DNA from: Mycteria americana
Taxonomy: Eukaryota > Chordata > Aves > Ciconiiformes > Ciconiidae
Direction: 5' to 3'
DNA: 64,000 nucleotides
Assembly (NCBI RefSeq): GCF_035582795.1
Contig: NC_134382.1
Span: 10,606,501-10,670,500 of the forward strand
Each line of letters opens with the position of its first letter. Positions within the stretch are counted from its first letter, which is position 1. Below, in pieces: positions 46,416-60,400 of the stretch. A program made the translations under genes and the position numbers. Under the pieces are notes generated by a model. That model did not search any database, was not told the origin of the DNA, and worked only from the letters and a program-made list of their open reading frames with translations.

Positions 46416-48427
46416 TGGTGCTAATTCTTGGTGTTGAGTAGCGCTTTGGGTACTGCTCTACTGCCTTTAAAATTCTAAACCTGAAATATATGTAAAGGCC
46501 AGGCTTCCACAGCAAAGCTGCTTCTCACCACGCATGGCTTGTGTTACTCCTAGAGCCTCGGCGGAGCCAAGGAAGAGACATCCATTTCACTTGACGTTAT
46601 TAACATGCTTGAACTCATAAAATTACAGACACCGGTATTAGCAAGGAGAGCAAAGTTATCTGTCAAAATAACGTTTCTAAGAGTTTTAAAAATGAGTGGA
46701 AACGTTTTATGATGGCCCTGATCCAATTCCTTTCCTTGCAAGGTCAATTAGAGCTTTCAGCTAACTTAGGAGGTGTTCAAAGATACCAGTCAGTTTTAGA
46801 AAAAAGTACAGTTCCCATTTCCAATGAAGGAACCACGAGTTTTAGAGCCTAGCACAAATAAATAGACTTGTAAGCTTTCACAATGGCTATAAATTTGCCC
46901 CATTTTAGCTGACAAAGTTTATCATGACAAATACACGGAAGAAAAAGGCAGCTGTTGTAAACACACCAATAGTGTCTTTCCTACTATCAAAATACATTAG
47001 ATCCTGGCACAGTGGCTAAACTAATCACCGAGGAACGGCATGATTCTTTGATTTACTTCATTATACTTGAGGAGCAGACAACTGAAAAAGCTTTCCAATT
47101 CCTGGCCCTACTTGTAAACATGCCCTAACTGAAGCAAATAAATCCACACTATAGGACTTGCAGTGGAAAAAACAAACCCTATCACTTTCCTCGACTACAT
47201 TGCAATTTCTCCTTTTTTTTTTTTCCTGCTAGCAAACACACGAGGAAGAATTTTGCTTTATGGAATTGCTGTTTTACCCATTAATTGGTTCAAGAGTTTA
47301 TCTATACAGGATCACACAGGTCTTTTGGATGACCAAGATACACATTTCGTATAGTCTGACATGTCTGACGTACGTGCATTTTTCATTTCACCTTATGCCA
47401 GCTGCGCATCATAGCAGGCAAACAATGGTATTGCTGAGACACCAACATCATCATCACATCAAAGGAACCTGTGCGACTGCAACAAGCCTATTTTGCTCAC
47501 TGTATACCCGTATTTTCAACGGTGTTTCCTCAAGTCTAATTATGATGAATTCTCTGTAAATGCACTGATGTGATGCACAAATACACACAGGCAGCCTATC
47601 TCCTAGCCAACCAGTACACACAGTTTAACTTGCGACCTATTTGTCTACCATAAGTGTCTGATGGTAAGACAAAATTATTGACACTATTACTTTCAGCATG
47701 TTATAAAGTCAATTTTGGCAGAAAACGATTAGCAATATATTCTGCAATTATTACATTGAAGTGATCAGGTGGTAAAGTCAGCTAATACAGGTATTACTTC
47801 CCAAGCTTTCAGAAGATATAATTGCAAACAAGTGTCACACTTGCATCAAAAGAACAAATGCTGTTCAGCTCTGTCCTGAAAGTCTAGTACAATTTCTGCT
47901 TGGTAGGTTTCTTGCTCTTCCCCAAAAGAAAGCCAAAACACAAATGACAGTGGCTTTTGGATCATAAGGAAATTCCTTACTGGATCTCAAAACCAGGCTG
48001 TTAGAACCACAGCCCCAGAGTAATCCATGAACCAGGGTACAGCCTCTGTGCTGACTGCGACAGCAGCTACACAGTGTGGCCATGTTAACTCCATACTCAT
48101 TGGGGAGTTGTTTTAATATGAGGAACCAGTCAGAGACCAATGCACGGCCTTCCTTGTGCCATACAGGGAATGTGGCAGGCTAGATCTGTCCCAGAACATT
48201 TGTGTATTTCTAACATGCACATTTCTAGGAGAAAACCACAGTGCTGCACAGACAGCTAACACAAAAGTTATGTACCGCAGCTACCAGACTAGGCAAGTAC
48301 TGCTCAAGGCTGAGAACAGCCCCATGTAGTCAAGCAAAAAAGATGATATGAGTTGCCCACAATTTTTAAATAACTATTAACAACTATATGCCCAGTTATT
48401 AAGACAAAGGAAAAAATACTTGTCCTG

Positions 48428-51400
48428 TCATCGCTTTGAGTATGTTTTGCCAGTGCTTTTATTTGGGCCCCCTCTTGGGGTTGGGATCTTGCTTCCTATA
48501 GAGGGAGGTCGAGCGTTTGCTCCTGAAGGACCTGGTTTCCTTAAATACTGGCCACCTATTTTGCCTGTGAAGAGAAAATACAGATCGTTATTGCAAGCAC
48601 ATCTAGTCCCAGTCTTTAATTTTATCTCCCATTTTGATTCTCAAGATATATTAAGTCTGAATGACTGATGCTAGCAACTATATGTTGGCAGGCGTCCAGT
48701 CTGAGGTGTGTCTCATACCAGGAGCAGGAGGACTAAATGGTCAGGGTTCCTTTCCTGTCTCTAGGAAGTCACTGTGGAGCTTTAGCTGTATCCAGGCAGG
48801 ATTTAAGTTCCTTCAATGTTTCCAAATTCTAAGCAGCAGCAAACTAACTAGCATTCTCATTAGCAAGTAGAAACAGCAAAGCTGAAGACAGACAGACATG
48901 ATTGTAGGTCCAGTTCAATACTGGAAACTGTTGAGTTTAACCGCATCCACTTATGACAGCTGAAAGAAACAATTCAACAGTTCTTTCCAGGAACTTGGAG
49001 TAGTTGTAAAACGCAGATATGAGCAAAGCAAATATCAGACAGAGAAGGTTAATTCTAGCAACGACCTGAACGTGCAGCGGAATGAAGAACTCTGAAAAAA
49101 GTCTGAAGGAGGAAAGGTTTTGGATGTCACTGGCCAAAAGAGTTTTGGTGCTGCAGGCAGTGAAAATAGCTTGTTTAACTTCTGTGTTCAGGAAATAAAA
49201 TGATTTTGCATGTGCTTCATAAATAAAGATGACTGTAAAAAAAAAAACCAAACACCTGACATCAGCATCAATATCTCTTTGTTGGTGAAGAAGCTGCACA
49301 ATCATAAATTCTGCCTAGCTCCCGGGTCTGAATTGAAAAGGAAAAGCAGTACACAGCACTAACTATTCAATTCATCTGGTAATTAGGATTAGATTAGCAT
49401 CTTCTGATTGGACATTAAAAGCTAAATCAGGCTCTCAGTTCTTTGTGTCAGCGTTCAGGAGCTTTCCAGAATGTTAACTGTTTAGTATCACCGCTGATTT
49501 TCTATTCACGGTCATACTATTATGCAGAAAAAAACCCTGAACTGATCAAATTATCAAATATGCCAGTTTCCCCAATCAGCTGAGCTAATGCCCTCATTTT
49601 GAGATTATTGTTACTGAATGATTTTGAGAATTTGCTCCCTAAGCATACTGTAGTCTATACCAGTGTAAGAAATATCAGTTAGGTTACACAAATGCAAAAA
49701 ACGTGTTGAATTAAGACCCAGCTTGCTCTTGAGGATGAAATACTTTTCTTAAGTAAAGGCAACATAGTAAAAAGCATAATCATTATTATCATAAAAGAAT
49801 ATCTTACCAGGCTGCACCAGAAGAGTTTTGTTTATTGTGGGTAACCTCCGTTGATTCATTTTACAGCCATCTTTGCCCATTAGGTGAGATTTCCAGGCCT
49901 AAAGTCAATTAAAAAGTAGTGATATTACAATACCAGCAAAATTAGCCAATCTTTTATCTAGTCACTACGTACACACGCACACTTTTTAAAACATGGGGAA
50001 AGTGAGAGTTGTATACAGACTTTATGGCAATTGCATTTTAATCTGCTCACTCGTAAAAGCATGAGCACCTTATGACTAAGTGAAATAGAAATCAGTATAT
50101 CCATTTTTTAAATGTAACTTAAAAGGTATATCACAATAACAAACCCCAGCCAGATCCTAGAAATTAAAAGTGAGTGACATTTGTTTTGGGTTTTAAATTT
50201 TCTTAGTTAACAACTGAGTTCAAATCAGGAAAAAACAATGTACAAATAACATGGAAAATCTTTTCATCTATACATATTTTAAACTGAAAAAGCGTGGGCA
50301 TACCTACAAGGTTATGATAATAGTTAAAGCATTCAGCAACCCGAAGGAGTAGGAGCTGCTATTACAAGAAAACATGGCAGCCTCTTCAAACTAGAGGCTA
50401 TGTGAAGTCTCTTACTTACAAGAATAATTTGGGCAGAAGTAAGAAAAGAAAAAAAAAATCCAAACAATGCATACATTTCTCAACAAACGTTTCAGATTTG
50501 GTTACAATATTTTCTGAGCTCCTCACGCTGGGCAAAGCAAAAAGGATTTGGAAAAAAACTTGGTTTTGAGAACAGAAGCACTACTCAACAGTCCCATTGA
50601 AAGGAAGAAAATGACATAGATTACGTATCTGCCATTGACATTTAACTGGATCTAATACTCAGTATAGAGTTGTTGGCTGCCTCCTGGATAGTCTTTTTCT
50701 GAAAATTAAATCATACACAGAACTACTTAAATATGATCATAATGTAGTGTTAGATGATTCATATAAAAGACTGAAACAGATATGTTAAGTATTTTCTGAA
50801 CAAATCACTTTTTATATAATACCAATACATATTTTCAATTGCTGAAAGCACATTTTGGAGCTGGCATGGCAGACATTTCATAGCATTAGGCAGTTACAGG
50901 GAACAGTATGTAGAAATTAGAGAGAGAGGCCACCTCAACTCTCTTGACAATTATAGCAGTTCTTGCTTACTTTCTTCATGTCAACTTTTTATTATACCCA
51001 AATCAACAATATCTTAATCCTGGATGTCCTGTTGGATGTGCTCAGTCCTGCTGCAGTATTTTAAGCTGCATAATGTCACTCCAAACACTATGGCTGACAA
51101 GTGAACTCACAGAATCTGGTATCAGCTGGGAATTTGGAAAGCTGTAAGATGTATAGCTGCCTATGCAGGAGGAGAAAGACTGACACCAAATAGCCTGTAG
51201 CCCTGTGGTTCCCATATACACCTTTAAGGGTAGAAGACCCAGATTCAAATATGGTCCCCAGAGTGTGAGATAGCCATCATAGACCCCAGCAATAATCCAG
51301 GCAAGTTCTTAAGTCGTTGGGTATAAGCCAGTGTTAGAAGAGGACACGAATTCAGTCCCCGTGACATAACATCAGACCAATCTGGAAAGAAGTCTTACCT

Positions 51401-54400
51401 CCTCTCCTGGGGAAAAGTTGTCATGGCACAACGGGCAATGGTTTGCCACGTTTTCTGGTTTGGCAGCTGAAATGATTAGAAAAATAATGTAAGAGTTGCA
51501 AAGACAGGCTAATTTCAAATACAAGAGGAGAACTTGCACAGCAAAGATCATAAAACTACCCCACGACCAAACCAGCTCCTACCCTATTATCATTAACTGC
51601 TCTCAAAGAATTCCCACGTTTAATCATCTACATCAAAACAAGATCAAAAGGAATGATAGGGTTTAATCCGCAAGGATGTGGTAGAGGCTTTCTGTTCTCT
51701 TCACTCATCCTCCCCACATGCATTCATAGAAACGAAGCATTTCAACCACCGGGAAACTCAGGCATTTATTCCAAAAGCGATCCCTCCTGAGGATTTACTT
51801 AGATTTCTAAGTCCACAATGCAGTACCTAAATAGAAGTGGTCTGACTTGCCAAAAATACACAGCATTTGAAATTCTGACTGACTTGACCTTTGAAGTTCA
51901 ACCTTCCTGTTCGAAACTACTCACGATTGCAAGTCTTGCTCTTAATATGTTTGGGCAACTCATCTTTTGGAAGGGCCTCACTGCATCGTTGACATTTCCC
52001 AAAGCTGTCCTTTTTATCACAATCAGTCAACAAGTGCTCTGTCAGGCTTGCTATTTCCACCACCTGCAACAGAGCAAGAGGCATCCAAGATTTGTACTGT
52101 ACTGAGTAAATAAGGATAGCATTTAAAAAACTGCTTATGTGATTTGGGGAAGTTAAATCTCACTTTCCCAAATGACAAAGGGAAAATGAAATTTTAGTCC
52201 AGTTATTAATACAATTTATAATGCTGCTCTTTTCAAAAAGCACTACCCAAGATCACACAGTTGCGTTCAGAATTCATCTACCTTAGCATTAAATATCTTA
52301 TAGCACCTTAAAACCAGAATAACAACAGTTAACGTCTTGCAGCATCTCTAGAACGTTTATGCCTAACCTGCTTGCAGTGCTCGCATCTGGTTAACATAGG
52401 GCAGTGTTTCCAGTAATGGAGATCCAATCCTTCCTCTGTGAAGGATTCGTCCCTTTCACCACAAAAAATACATAAGCTAGGAATAAAAATACAAACATCA
52501 GTAACATCACAGAGCGAAATGGATGAGCCCTGTTTCTTCTGTTAGAAACTATTCTGTAAAATAGCTAACATCTTGGTACACCTTATTGTCCCTATATCGT
52601 GCTGACATTAGGATAGGGCGTGAACAGATACTATTATATAATTCACAGTAAATACAACTATAAAGCATTTGTTCATATAGAAAGACATAATTCCACAAAA
52701 GCACTGAGAACAGCTCACTGAAACTGGCTTTCATGGCTCCAGGATTTTCAAATGCTTTCTCTATGAACTTGTCCTACAATACACACGAAAACTACAATAT
52801 ATCTTTGCCTTATTTTATACTGGCAGCTGAATGTTAAACTGTGGCAATTTCTTATCCCAGAACCAACTCAGAAAACAAGTTCAAGGTCACGCTATCTTAA
52901 AAAATCAACTTCTAGGATTGCCTGGTGATAATTCCAAATCTGTTAGAAGAGATTTTCTTTTTCATTGTTTAAATGCTGAAGGTATTAGCTTTGATCTACT
53001 GGAAAAATGTTATTAATGTTATTAGCTCGCAGGTTATACTAAGTGCTTAAAGGTGATTAGAAGCTGCTCATCTAACTTACTTATCCAAGTAATTTGCAAC
53101 AGAGGAATGATCATCTGGAATCTCTGCTGCTGCAGGCTGTGGGCTTTCGTTTACCTTGTAACCTGTAAAAAGAGAACTATTAAAACCAAGATCACATTTT
53201 AATTAGTTTTTGTGCATGCCTAGAAATACTGCTTCTCTGGATCTTAACAGCAAAAAAAACCCCTTAACAGAAGCATACCATTGCCATACTGGTAAACAAG
53301 CACTGAAAGACAACATACCTGCAGGCAGCTGAGAAACTATGGCTTTAGTGATCTACAACAGTAAAATATTTTAGTGATTATTTTTACATGTAGTAGATGG
53401 TCTACATGTTGGGGAGAAATCTAAAGTGGTTTCAAGCCAAGACTTGAAACCAAGACTATTAATTTCTTATTAGAAATTAACCGGTTATCTGATTGTAAGT
53501 TTTCTTTCGTGAACATAATGGTTACCTCTATGGCAGACAGACTCAGCCAATTTGAAGCACTCTGGCATGTCTTTATCTGAGATAATTCAATAATCCATTA
53601 AGCATCTGCAGTGTTTCAAAGACATCTTGAAATATCTCTACATTTCTTAATACTATTTGAAACTACCTACCTTGATACTTTGGCTTCTGAAAATCAGATT
53701 CTTTCTCCTATTGAGCAAAGAAATTTAAGTCAGAAATTTCCTTAATGACAGTGATGCTTGCCAGGGAGAAAGAGAACAGATTATATCCTGATCTTTCTCT
53801 GGAATTAAAAGCTCAGAGGCAGAGCCAATGCATTGTAACGTTCATGCCTCTGGTCCTACAGCAATTCTCTCGGTATTGAGGCAGCAATCTTCTGAGGATG
53901 GAAAACAGTCCTACTTCCTGGCATTGGGGTAGCTGACTACCTTTCCAAGGCTGAGATATAAAACTTAATGGAAGTGCAGTACAGCAGGCTTCTGGAGGGC
54001 CTTGACGCACCCAGTACAATTCCTATACTCTAGCTGGCCCAGAAACACTTAGACTTGTAGAAACACCCTCAAATTTACCATACAATAGACAAAGCTGTTA
54101 TAAAAAAGAATCCAAATTTTATACTATGTTTAGGAAAAACACCCCCTTCAAATTTTAAGCTGGACTGCTGAGAATGAAAATCAGTTAGTGTATGTCATGG
54201 AGTCTCTTTCTCTCTCTTTTTTCTTTTTTTTAGTTTATAATGAGACAACAGTAACGTTAATTATCTAAGCCTGTGATACCTGAGGAAAAAAGGATTAAAA
54301 AAATAAAAATCAAACCCAAAACAACCTAACCTTTCCAGCTTGAACTTCTGCTTGTATCTCCTTTAGAGCTGCCAGCTGACCTTGCAGAACTTTTATCTCT

Positions 54401-57400
54401 TCCTTCTTCTGTTTCTCTGCTTCTTCTGTTGCTGCCTTTCTCTGTGCCTGTCAAGAAATACTCTTTCAATTGCAGAAGTTTTTGAACCGTCTGTCATATA
54501 GAAGAGATTGCAAAACACATCAGCATAGAACAAATGGTCAACGCAGGACAAGAAATATCTTGCTCGGTTAAATGATTGGTCTGTTACAGTAACACCTCCC
54601 TCCCCTCACATTCCTCCGTACTAACCTGAAAGAAACAGATGGCATTTCCTCTGTCCTTACTGTTCCCAAGGCTAGCCAGCATAAAATAGTATATGTGTAT
54701 TATTTCAGAAGTACCACCCCTGTATTCTTTGTAGGCTTTATTCGTACCAGTGAGTATATGTAATAAACTGAACACCAGCTTTTTACACTAAGTAATGTTA
54801 ACAACACACCTTAAGATACTCTGCTACGTGTGTCATTCAATGTCTAATATAGCTATGAAATCAATATATTGCTCAGTGGAATGCAATGTTTAAAGGAGCT
54901 ACCTGTGTTCTACAATCTTATTACATACCCTAATTTCAGCTTCAGAAAGTTTACCATCTATTTTAGTAAATCCATCAAAGAGTGTTTTATAGAGGACAGT
55001 CTTGCGAATGCTCGCGTCATCTGGAGGAAGATATTCTAGTATAGCAGCCTTGTGCTTCCTGTACATGTCAAAGATAATGCGCAATGCTACATCACGAACT
55101 TCATAAACTCTGTGTTCCAAAGCTCCTGTTGCAAACTGAAAAGAAAAAAAAACATTATGCCTCTCTTTTCCCATGTGTTTTTAAGGACTTGTTTATTAGT
55201 CTAAGACAGTTATTTCACTGCAGTGGGAGAAATCTTCATACAGACAGGTTTTTCCAACACTTTTTGACCCAGTGATTCTTTTTTTCTGTATTGGCATCTT
55301 GCTCCCTCACAAGGTTGTGTGTTGTCACCTCCAAGAGGCTCAAAAATTCTCTTTAGTAATTCACCAAGCACTCCAAAACAGACAGACAAGCCCTAATAAA
55401 ACAGCAACAAAAAAAAGCTTCACATGCTGTAAACTCAGACTCCTACCTTCATGACATTGCCGATGGTAAACCCAGAGTTTTCAGTTCCCATGTCTTTCAA
55501 GAGGCATTCCACTAATTCCACTTGACTCATTGCCAGATGTGTTGGGGAGTTCGGTTTTAATGGTTGAACCAAATGAACTGGAACAATCTGAAGAGGTTTA
55601 ACTTCACTACACAGTGCCATTTCCTATAAATGTACAGAGAGTCAGTGTGCATGTAGGAATGCTAAATGTGGAAAATTAACTGTCTTTGCAAAGTAGAGTT
55701 ATTCTAAGTTACTTATAACAAGTTAAGTAAAATGAAATAAGCCTTCCATAAGAAGTAGCTCTTTATTTGTTACTTTAGCAGCCAGAAATTGCTTGCAAAG
55801 GCTTTAAAGAGAAGATTATACAGATGTTCGGTCTTGCTTTTGGCATCAGAGAGAAAGCTACTGGGAAATCAATAAAATCTTAGACGTGCTCAGATGAGTT
55901 ATAGAACTGGACTGTAAGAAAAATTTCAAGAACTCCATCTTACACTGAACTATCTGAGGAGGAGGTAGATGAGAAGGGTCACAAAGGATACAAAGTCTTG
56001 ACATTGCATCAAGATGGATTTCAAGAGTGCTTCAGAAGACATATGCCATCTTATAATTTTTCATTCTATTTTGCAAAGAACCTTACGGGCTAACTTCTGC
56101 TGTTATTCAAAGCTCAATGTTTATTCCTTTGCTGGTAGCAGAATGTTTAATAACCTGAAGCACCCCTCCTCCAAGTTCCTGTCAGCTGACAGACACTCAA
56201 GCAGATGATGATGTCCTGCAGCCCCTCTTCCCGAGGGCCAGATGCAGTTGTCACTGGGTTGGCTGATCTGTTTTGGACATACCAATTTCTAGAAATATGT
56301 GGCACCTTCCCTAGAGAACTGCTTATTCAGGCAGTGTATCATCTATTAGCAGCAATACAAAATAAACACATTTTCCTTCTCTCTCGTCCTGTCTACGAAA
56401 ATACATTTGTAACCATGTTCTCATTTCCTTTCTCATTCAGTTACAAAATCTATTATAAACAAGCCAAGCAGTAGTAATAAAGTAACCTGTCACCTTTGGG
56501 GTTCCAGTGACACACCAGACCCCTTCACACAATAAGGCTGTTAAAATTTTAATTACATCCACAGCAAAAGAAAAGTCTGTTCCCTCCATGTGTGGATGCA
56601 AGCAAGGATAAGTAACCCAGAGCCAGTGATTCACTTCACTCCACTCCACTCCTGGGACTGAACTAACACATTTTCACACTGTTCTTTCTTCTAAATTCTA
56701 CTGGAAAAGAGAGCCTGTAATCCTCTAGCAGCCATTCACAGCTGCTCTTTGCTAACATTGAGCAAGGAATGGACTGTGTCTTTTAAAAAGGGCATCTTTT
56801 TTATACTTTTGCTAAGTTGACTTTCAAAAGTTGACTGTCAAAAATGCAATCAAATCACAACACAGTCTGAGGAGTACGTTGTATACCATCTTGCTCTCTT
56901 CTCTGTAGATCACTTGCAACTAAGAAGAATGGAAGAGCTATACCCTTCTTGCATCTGCAGCAGCAGCTACCTCCCCACGCTGTCCCCCACAACACAGGTG
57001 ACAATACACGGCTAGAAAAAACACTGCAAAGACACTAAGTTGGTGCTACCACTTTGCCTTCCATATAAGGCTTAATCCTTTACAGCAGAAAACTCTGGAC
57101 TTGAAGTCAAGTCTGATTAGATGTTACCCACCTGTAAGCTCTGTGACATTCTTAATGCAAATCAAACCGTAATTCAAAGAAAAACACCTACCTGAATAAA
57201 GTTAGAAGCCACAAGGCGAAGACGGCATGAAGAGTCTCCTGTTCTAGAAAGCAAATTTGGAAGCGTTTTTTCCACACAATGAGAAGTTTCTAGTTTTCCT
57301 AGTTTATGTTTTGGTATATATTGGGTAATGATCATTTTTAAAAGTTTCAGGGAAGCTTGAAAAACCTAAGTTAAAAAGAAAAAGGAAACACTGAACAAAA

Positions 57401-60400
57401 AACCCCACACAGATCCCTGTTTTCAGACAATATTATAAAATCTTTTCTGTAGTTCTAAAGAACAGCAGCAACAGGAATCTAGAATTACAGTAACACTCTT
57501 AATGGAAGCTACTTCAGATATCTCTCTTCCAGAAAACATGTTGCTAGGGCTTAGGCTTCAGAATTTGTTTTATAAAGAATAACACATCTCTTGATTTTTT
57601 TTCTTTTCTTCTTGTTTAAGGCTTATTTGAAGCCTAAGTCTGTTTAGGCTAACCGTAGTTTCTCAAGTTTGAAACTAAAACTTACCTCATTGCTGTATTT
57701 CAACTTTACCAAAAAAAAAAAAAAAAAAAAAAGCACAAACCAGAAAACCCCCAAAAGACTCAACCACACTATGCATTTACTGCATCAGCAGTTGTTTCTC
57801 AAGCTCATTACTCAGCCCAGGGCAGTATTTTCCATGCTGAATGCTAGACAGTGCCCAGTCCTTGATCCCAACTAAAAGCTGACATTTCTGTTGGTTTTGG
57901 TGGTTTTTTGGTTTGGTTTGGGTGTTGGGTTTGTTGTTTTTTTAACTTACTCAAAAGTAGTTTTACAAACGATTTGTTTAAATTATTTAAAGTGTGTTAA
58001 CCACACGGTTCTACAATTTTTGTTGTTAGCTCTTCGCTGGAGCATTTCTTATCAAACATATTACAACTTACTGAAGACACTATGTCTTTGATGGCTCTCC
58101 TTACAAGAAAAATGGCAGCCCTTAGCATGTTCTTTAAATCATCCTTTGGAGTGTTTACTGACATTTCCATCAGCTTCTTGTATACAGCCAGTAACGCATC
58201 TTCTCGATACGACCAAGTTTTGGAATATGCTCCTGAAACCTGAACACAGAACAAGTTTATCTCTTAAAAGGTCAGTACTGATATTTCAATATTTATTCAA
58301 CATTTATATATAGGAACAGCCTCAAAAGAACATATGAACTTAAGCATGAAATCCCCAGGTGTTTCCTACAGGAATCTGGCTTTTATTAAAAGCACATATT
58401 TTTTAAAAACGATGAATAAAATGGATTAACAGGTCAGGCTCAAGGAACCGTCTCAGGCACAGTAATGGTTTCTCTCCCTACAAAAGACAGTGGCAAGTTA
58501 TGGGTATTCTGGTAGAGTCCATACCCTAAAGCAGTCTACCGGACACTATCTGCTTAATAACTCATCAAGTAATCCATCATAAAAGCTACAGCATCATACA
58601 AGTGTTAAAAACAGGCACCCATATATCCAAGGTCAAATTTTAATCTCAGATTTTTAAGTAACAGCTCTGAACATGTAAAAATCGCATCAGTGGGTCGTTG
58701 TTGACAAGAGTGCATACCACATCAACTCAACACAGATCACAATAATCTATGTGTTTATTTTGTTGTTCTTTACCAAAGCTTCTCCAAAAACTTCAATAGC
58801 AGGGCTGGCCTCCCTCAGTGCCTTCTCAGTTAATGGTTCTGGTTCCCCAGTAATGCCGCTTCTTAGAGTATCATTGATACGCTCTTCAGTCATCTCCGTC
58901 TCAAGGTACGCAATTGCTTCGTCAGACTGTTTACAGATAGCTGGAAGAGGTCTCTCATCATAAGGTAAAAATTCAACCTAACAGAGAAGATAAAATTTGC
59001 TATTCTAGAAATGACTTAAATATGAAGTTGTTTCATGACTAATTCAATTCACCTCAATGTATTTTTTCCCTGTCAAAGCAGTATCGCTTTACAATTAAGT
59101 ACAGATGTTGAAGTTCCCATAATAACATCATGAAGAAATAGAATCAGTGCCTGTGAATAAAACTTATTTCTTGTCTATAAGATACAATAAAACACACACA
59201 AAATGCCTTCTGTGGAAGTGCACACGTCTACAGAAGAAAACACCTGTTGATAGGAAGTCAGAAAGTCATGAAGCTTTATTTGTTAAATTATTCTGTGTCA
59301 ACATCCTGTTAAGAGAGAATACTACTGCTGCTAGAGTCAACGCAAGTCTTCTTTAGCTTTGCCAAAAGCTGGAGCAGCAAAACCTAGAGATCAAGATAAC
59401 CAGACACTACGATTTTCTTCCTCTCTTCAGACATGACACCAAGACTCCTACCCTACCAACCACCTTCCAACAAATTCCCTTGCTGCTGTAGATTCATCCA
59501 ACACCATCTCTAAGAAGGAGATTTATTAAGCCATTAATGGAGCAAGCAGAATTCAGCTTCCACTATATTGGCTGCGTGACCCCCGATTAGTCATTCAATA
59601 CCTATTTGCTTCCACTTATCTATTTGTAAATCAGGTATAATCCCCTTTTGCCTCAATCTCAATGAACATTTGTAAAAGCTTCCAAAGAAATTCAAGAAAG
59701 AGAAAGACCAATGCCAATTATTAGATGGGCACTGCTCAGTAATACAGTCAATTTCAGATACTATATAAGCCATGAGAACAACCACAAAAGACCTTGTTGT
59801 TTTGGAAGGTTGAATACAAGATCATTTGCTGTGATAGATATCTGCAGTAATAGAGGCACACTACTCACATTTTCTTTGGGAAATACTTCCCTGGAGGTTG
59901 TGGGATGAGTCACGGGAGGAGGAGGGGACTGATGGAGAACAATGGGCTCAGTAGAAGTGGGATCTGCTGACTTCTCTTCCAGCAAAGGCTCTGCTTTCCA
60001 TGCCTCTCCTTTTTGTGGTTCTGTGTGCCCACAAAGAGGTGAATTTGTAGCTTTTGTGTGCTGAGGATTGTCAGTATAAATTGTAGGCTCCAAAGGCAAT
60101 TCAGGTGGTTTTCGAATCTGATAAAGGGAAGGAGATTTTGTAAAGCAAGGCTAACAATGTACTAAAATCAGAGTTAATACAGCTACAACTCTGACAGTCA
60201 ACAAGATTCTGCTGCTTTCAAGTAAATATCAGACCTCACTCACAGAAGTGTAATCAGTTCCACTGGGTGCAGCTTTATGAAACAATTGGAAATTTTATCA
60301 CATTAATTCTGTATGGTTAGCCATGATGCCAGCATAAGGCTGTTATACCCCTTCAAAATACGAGGAAGTACCTTATGAATCTGCATTGGGTAGCCCTGAA

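Larger units (their letters stand above)
43928..48427 (-). other. CEP104 3' UTR and spacer to LRRC47
   Basis: Non-coding, AT-rich. First minus-strand AATAAA after the CEP104 stop is at 46415-46410 (about 2.0 kb UTR), with another at 46005-46000. Contains a T-rich run (about 45050-45130) and an AT-rich palindromic stretch (about 45536-45597). A second exon-like segment with a donor-like gtaagttt lies at about 44535-44660 on the minus strand, unsupported by phase. Confidence 0.5.
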
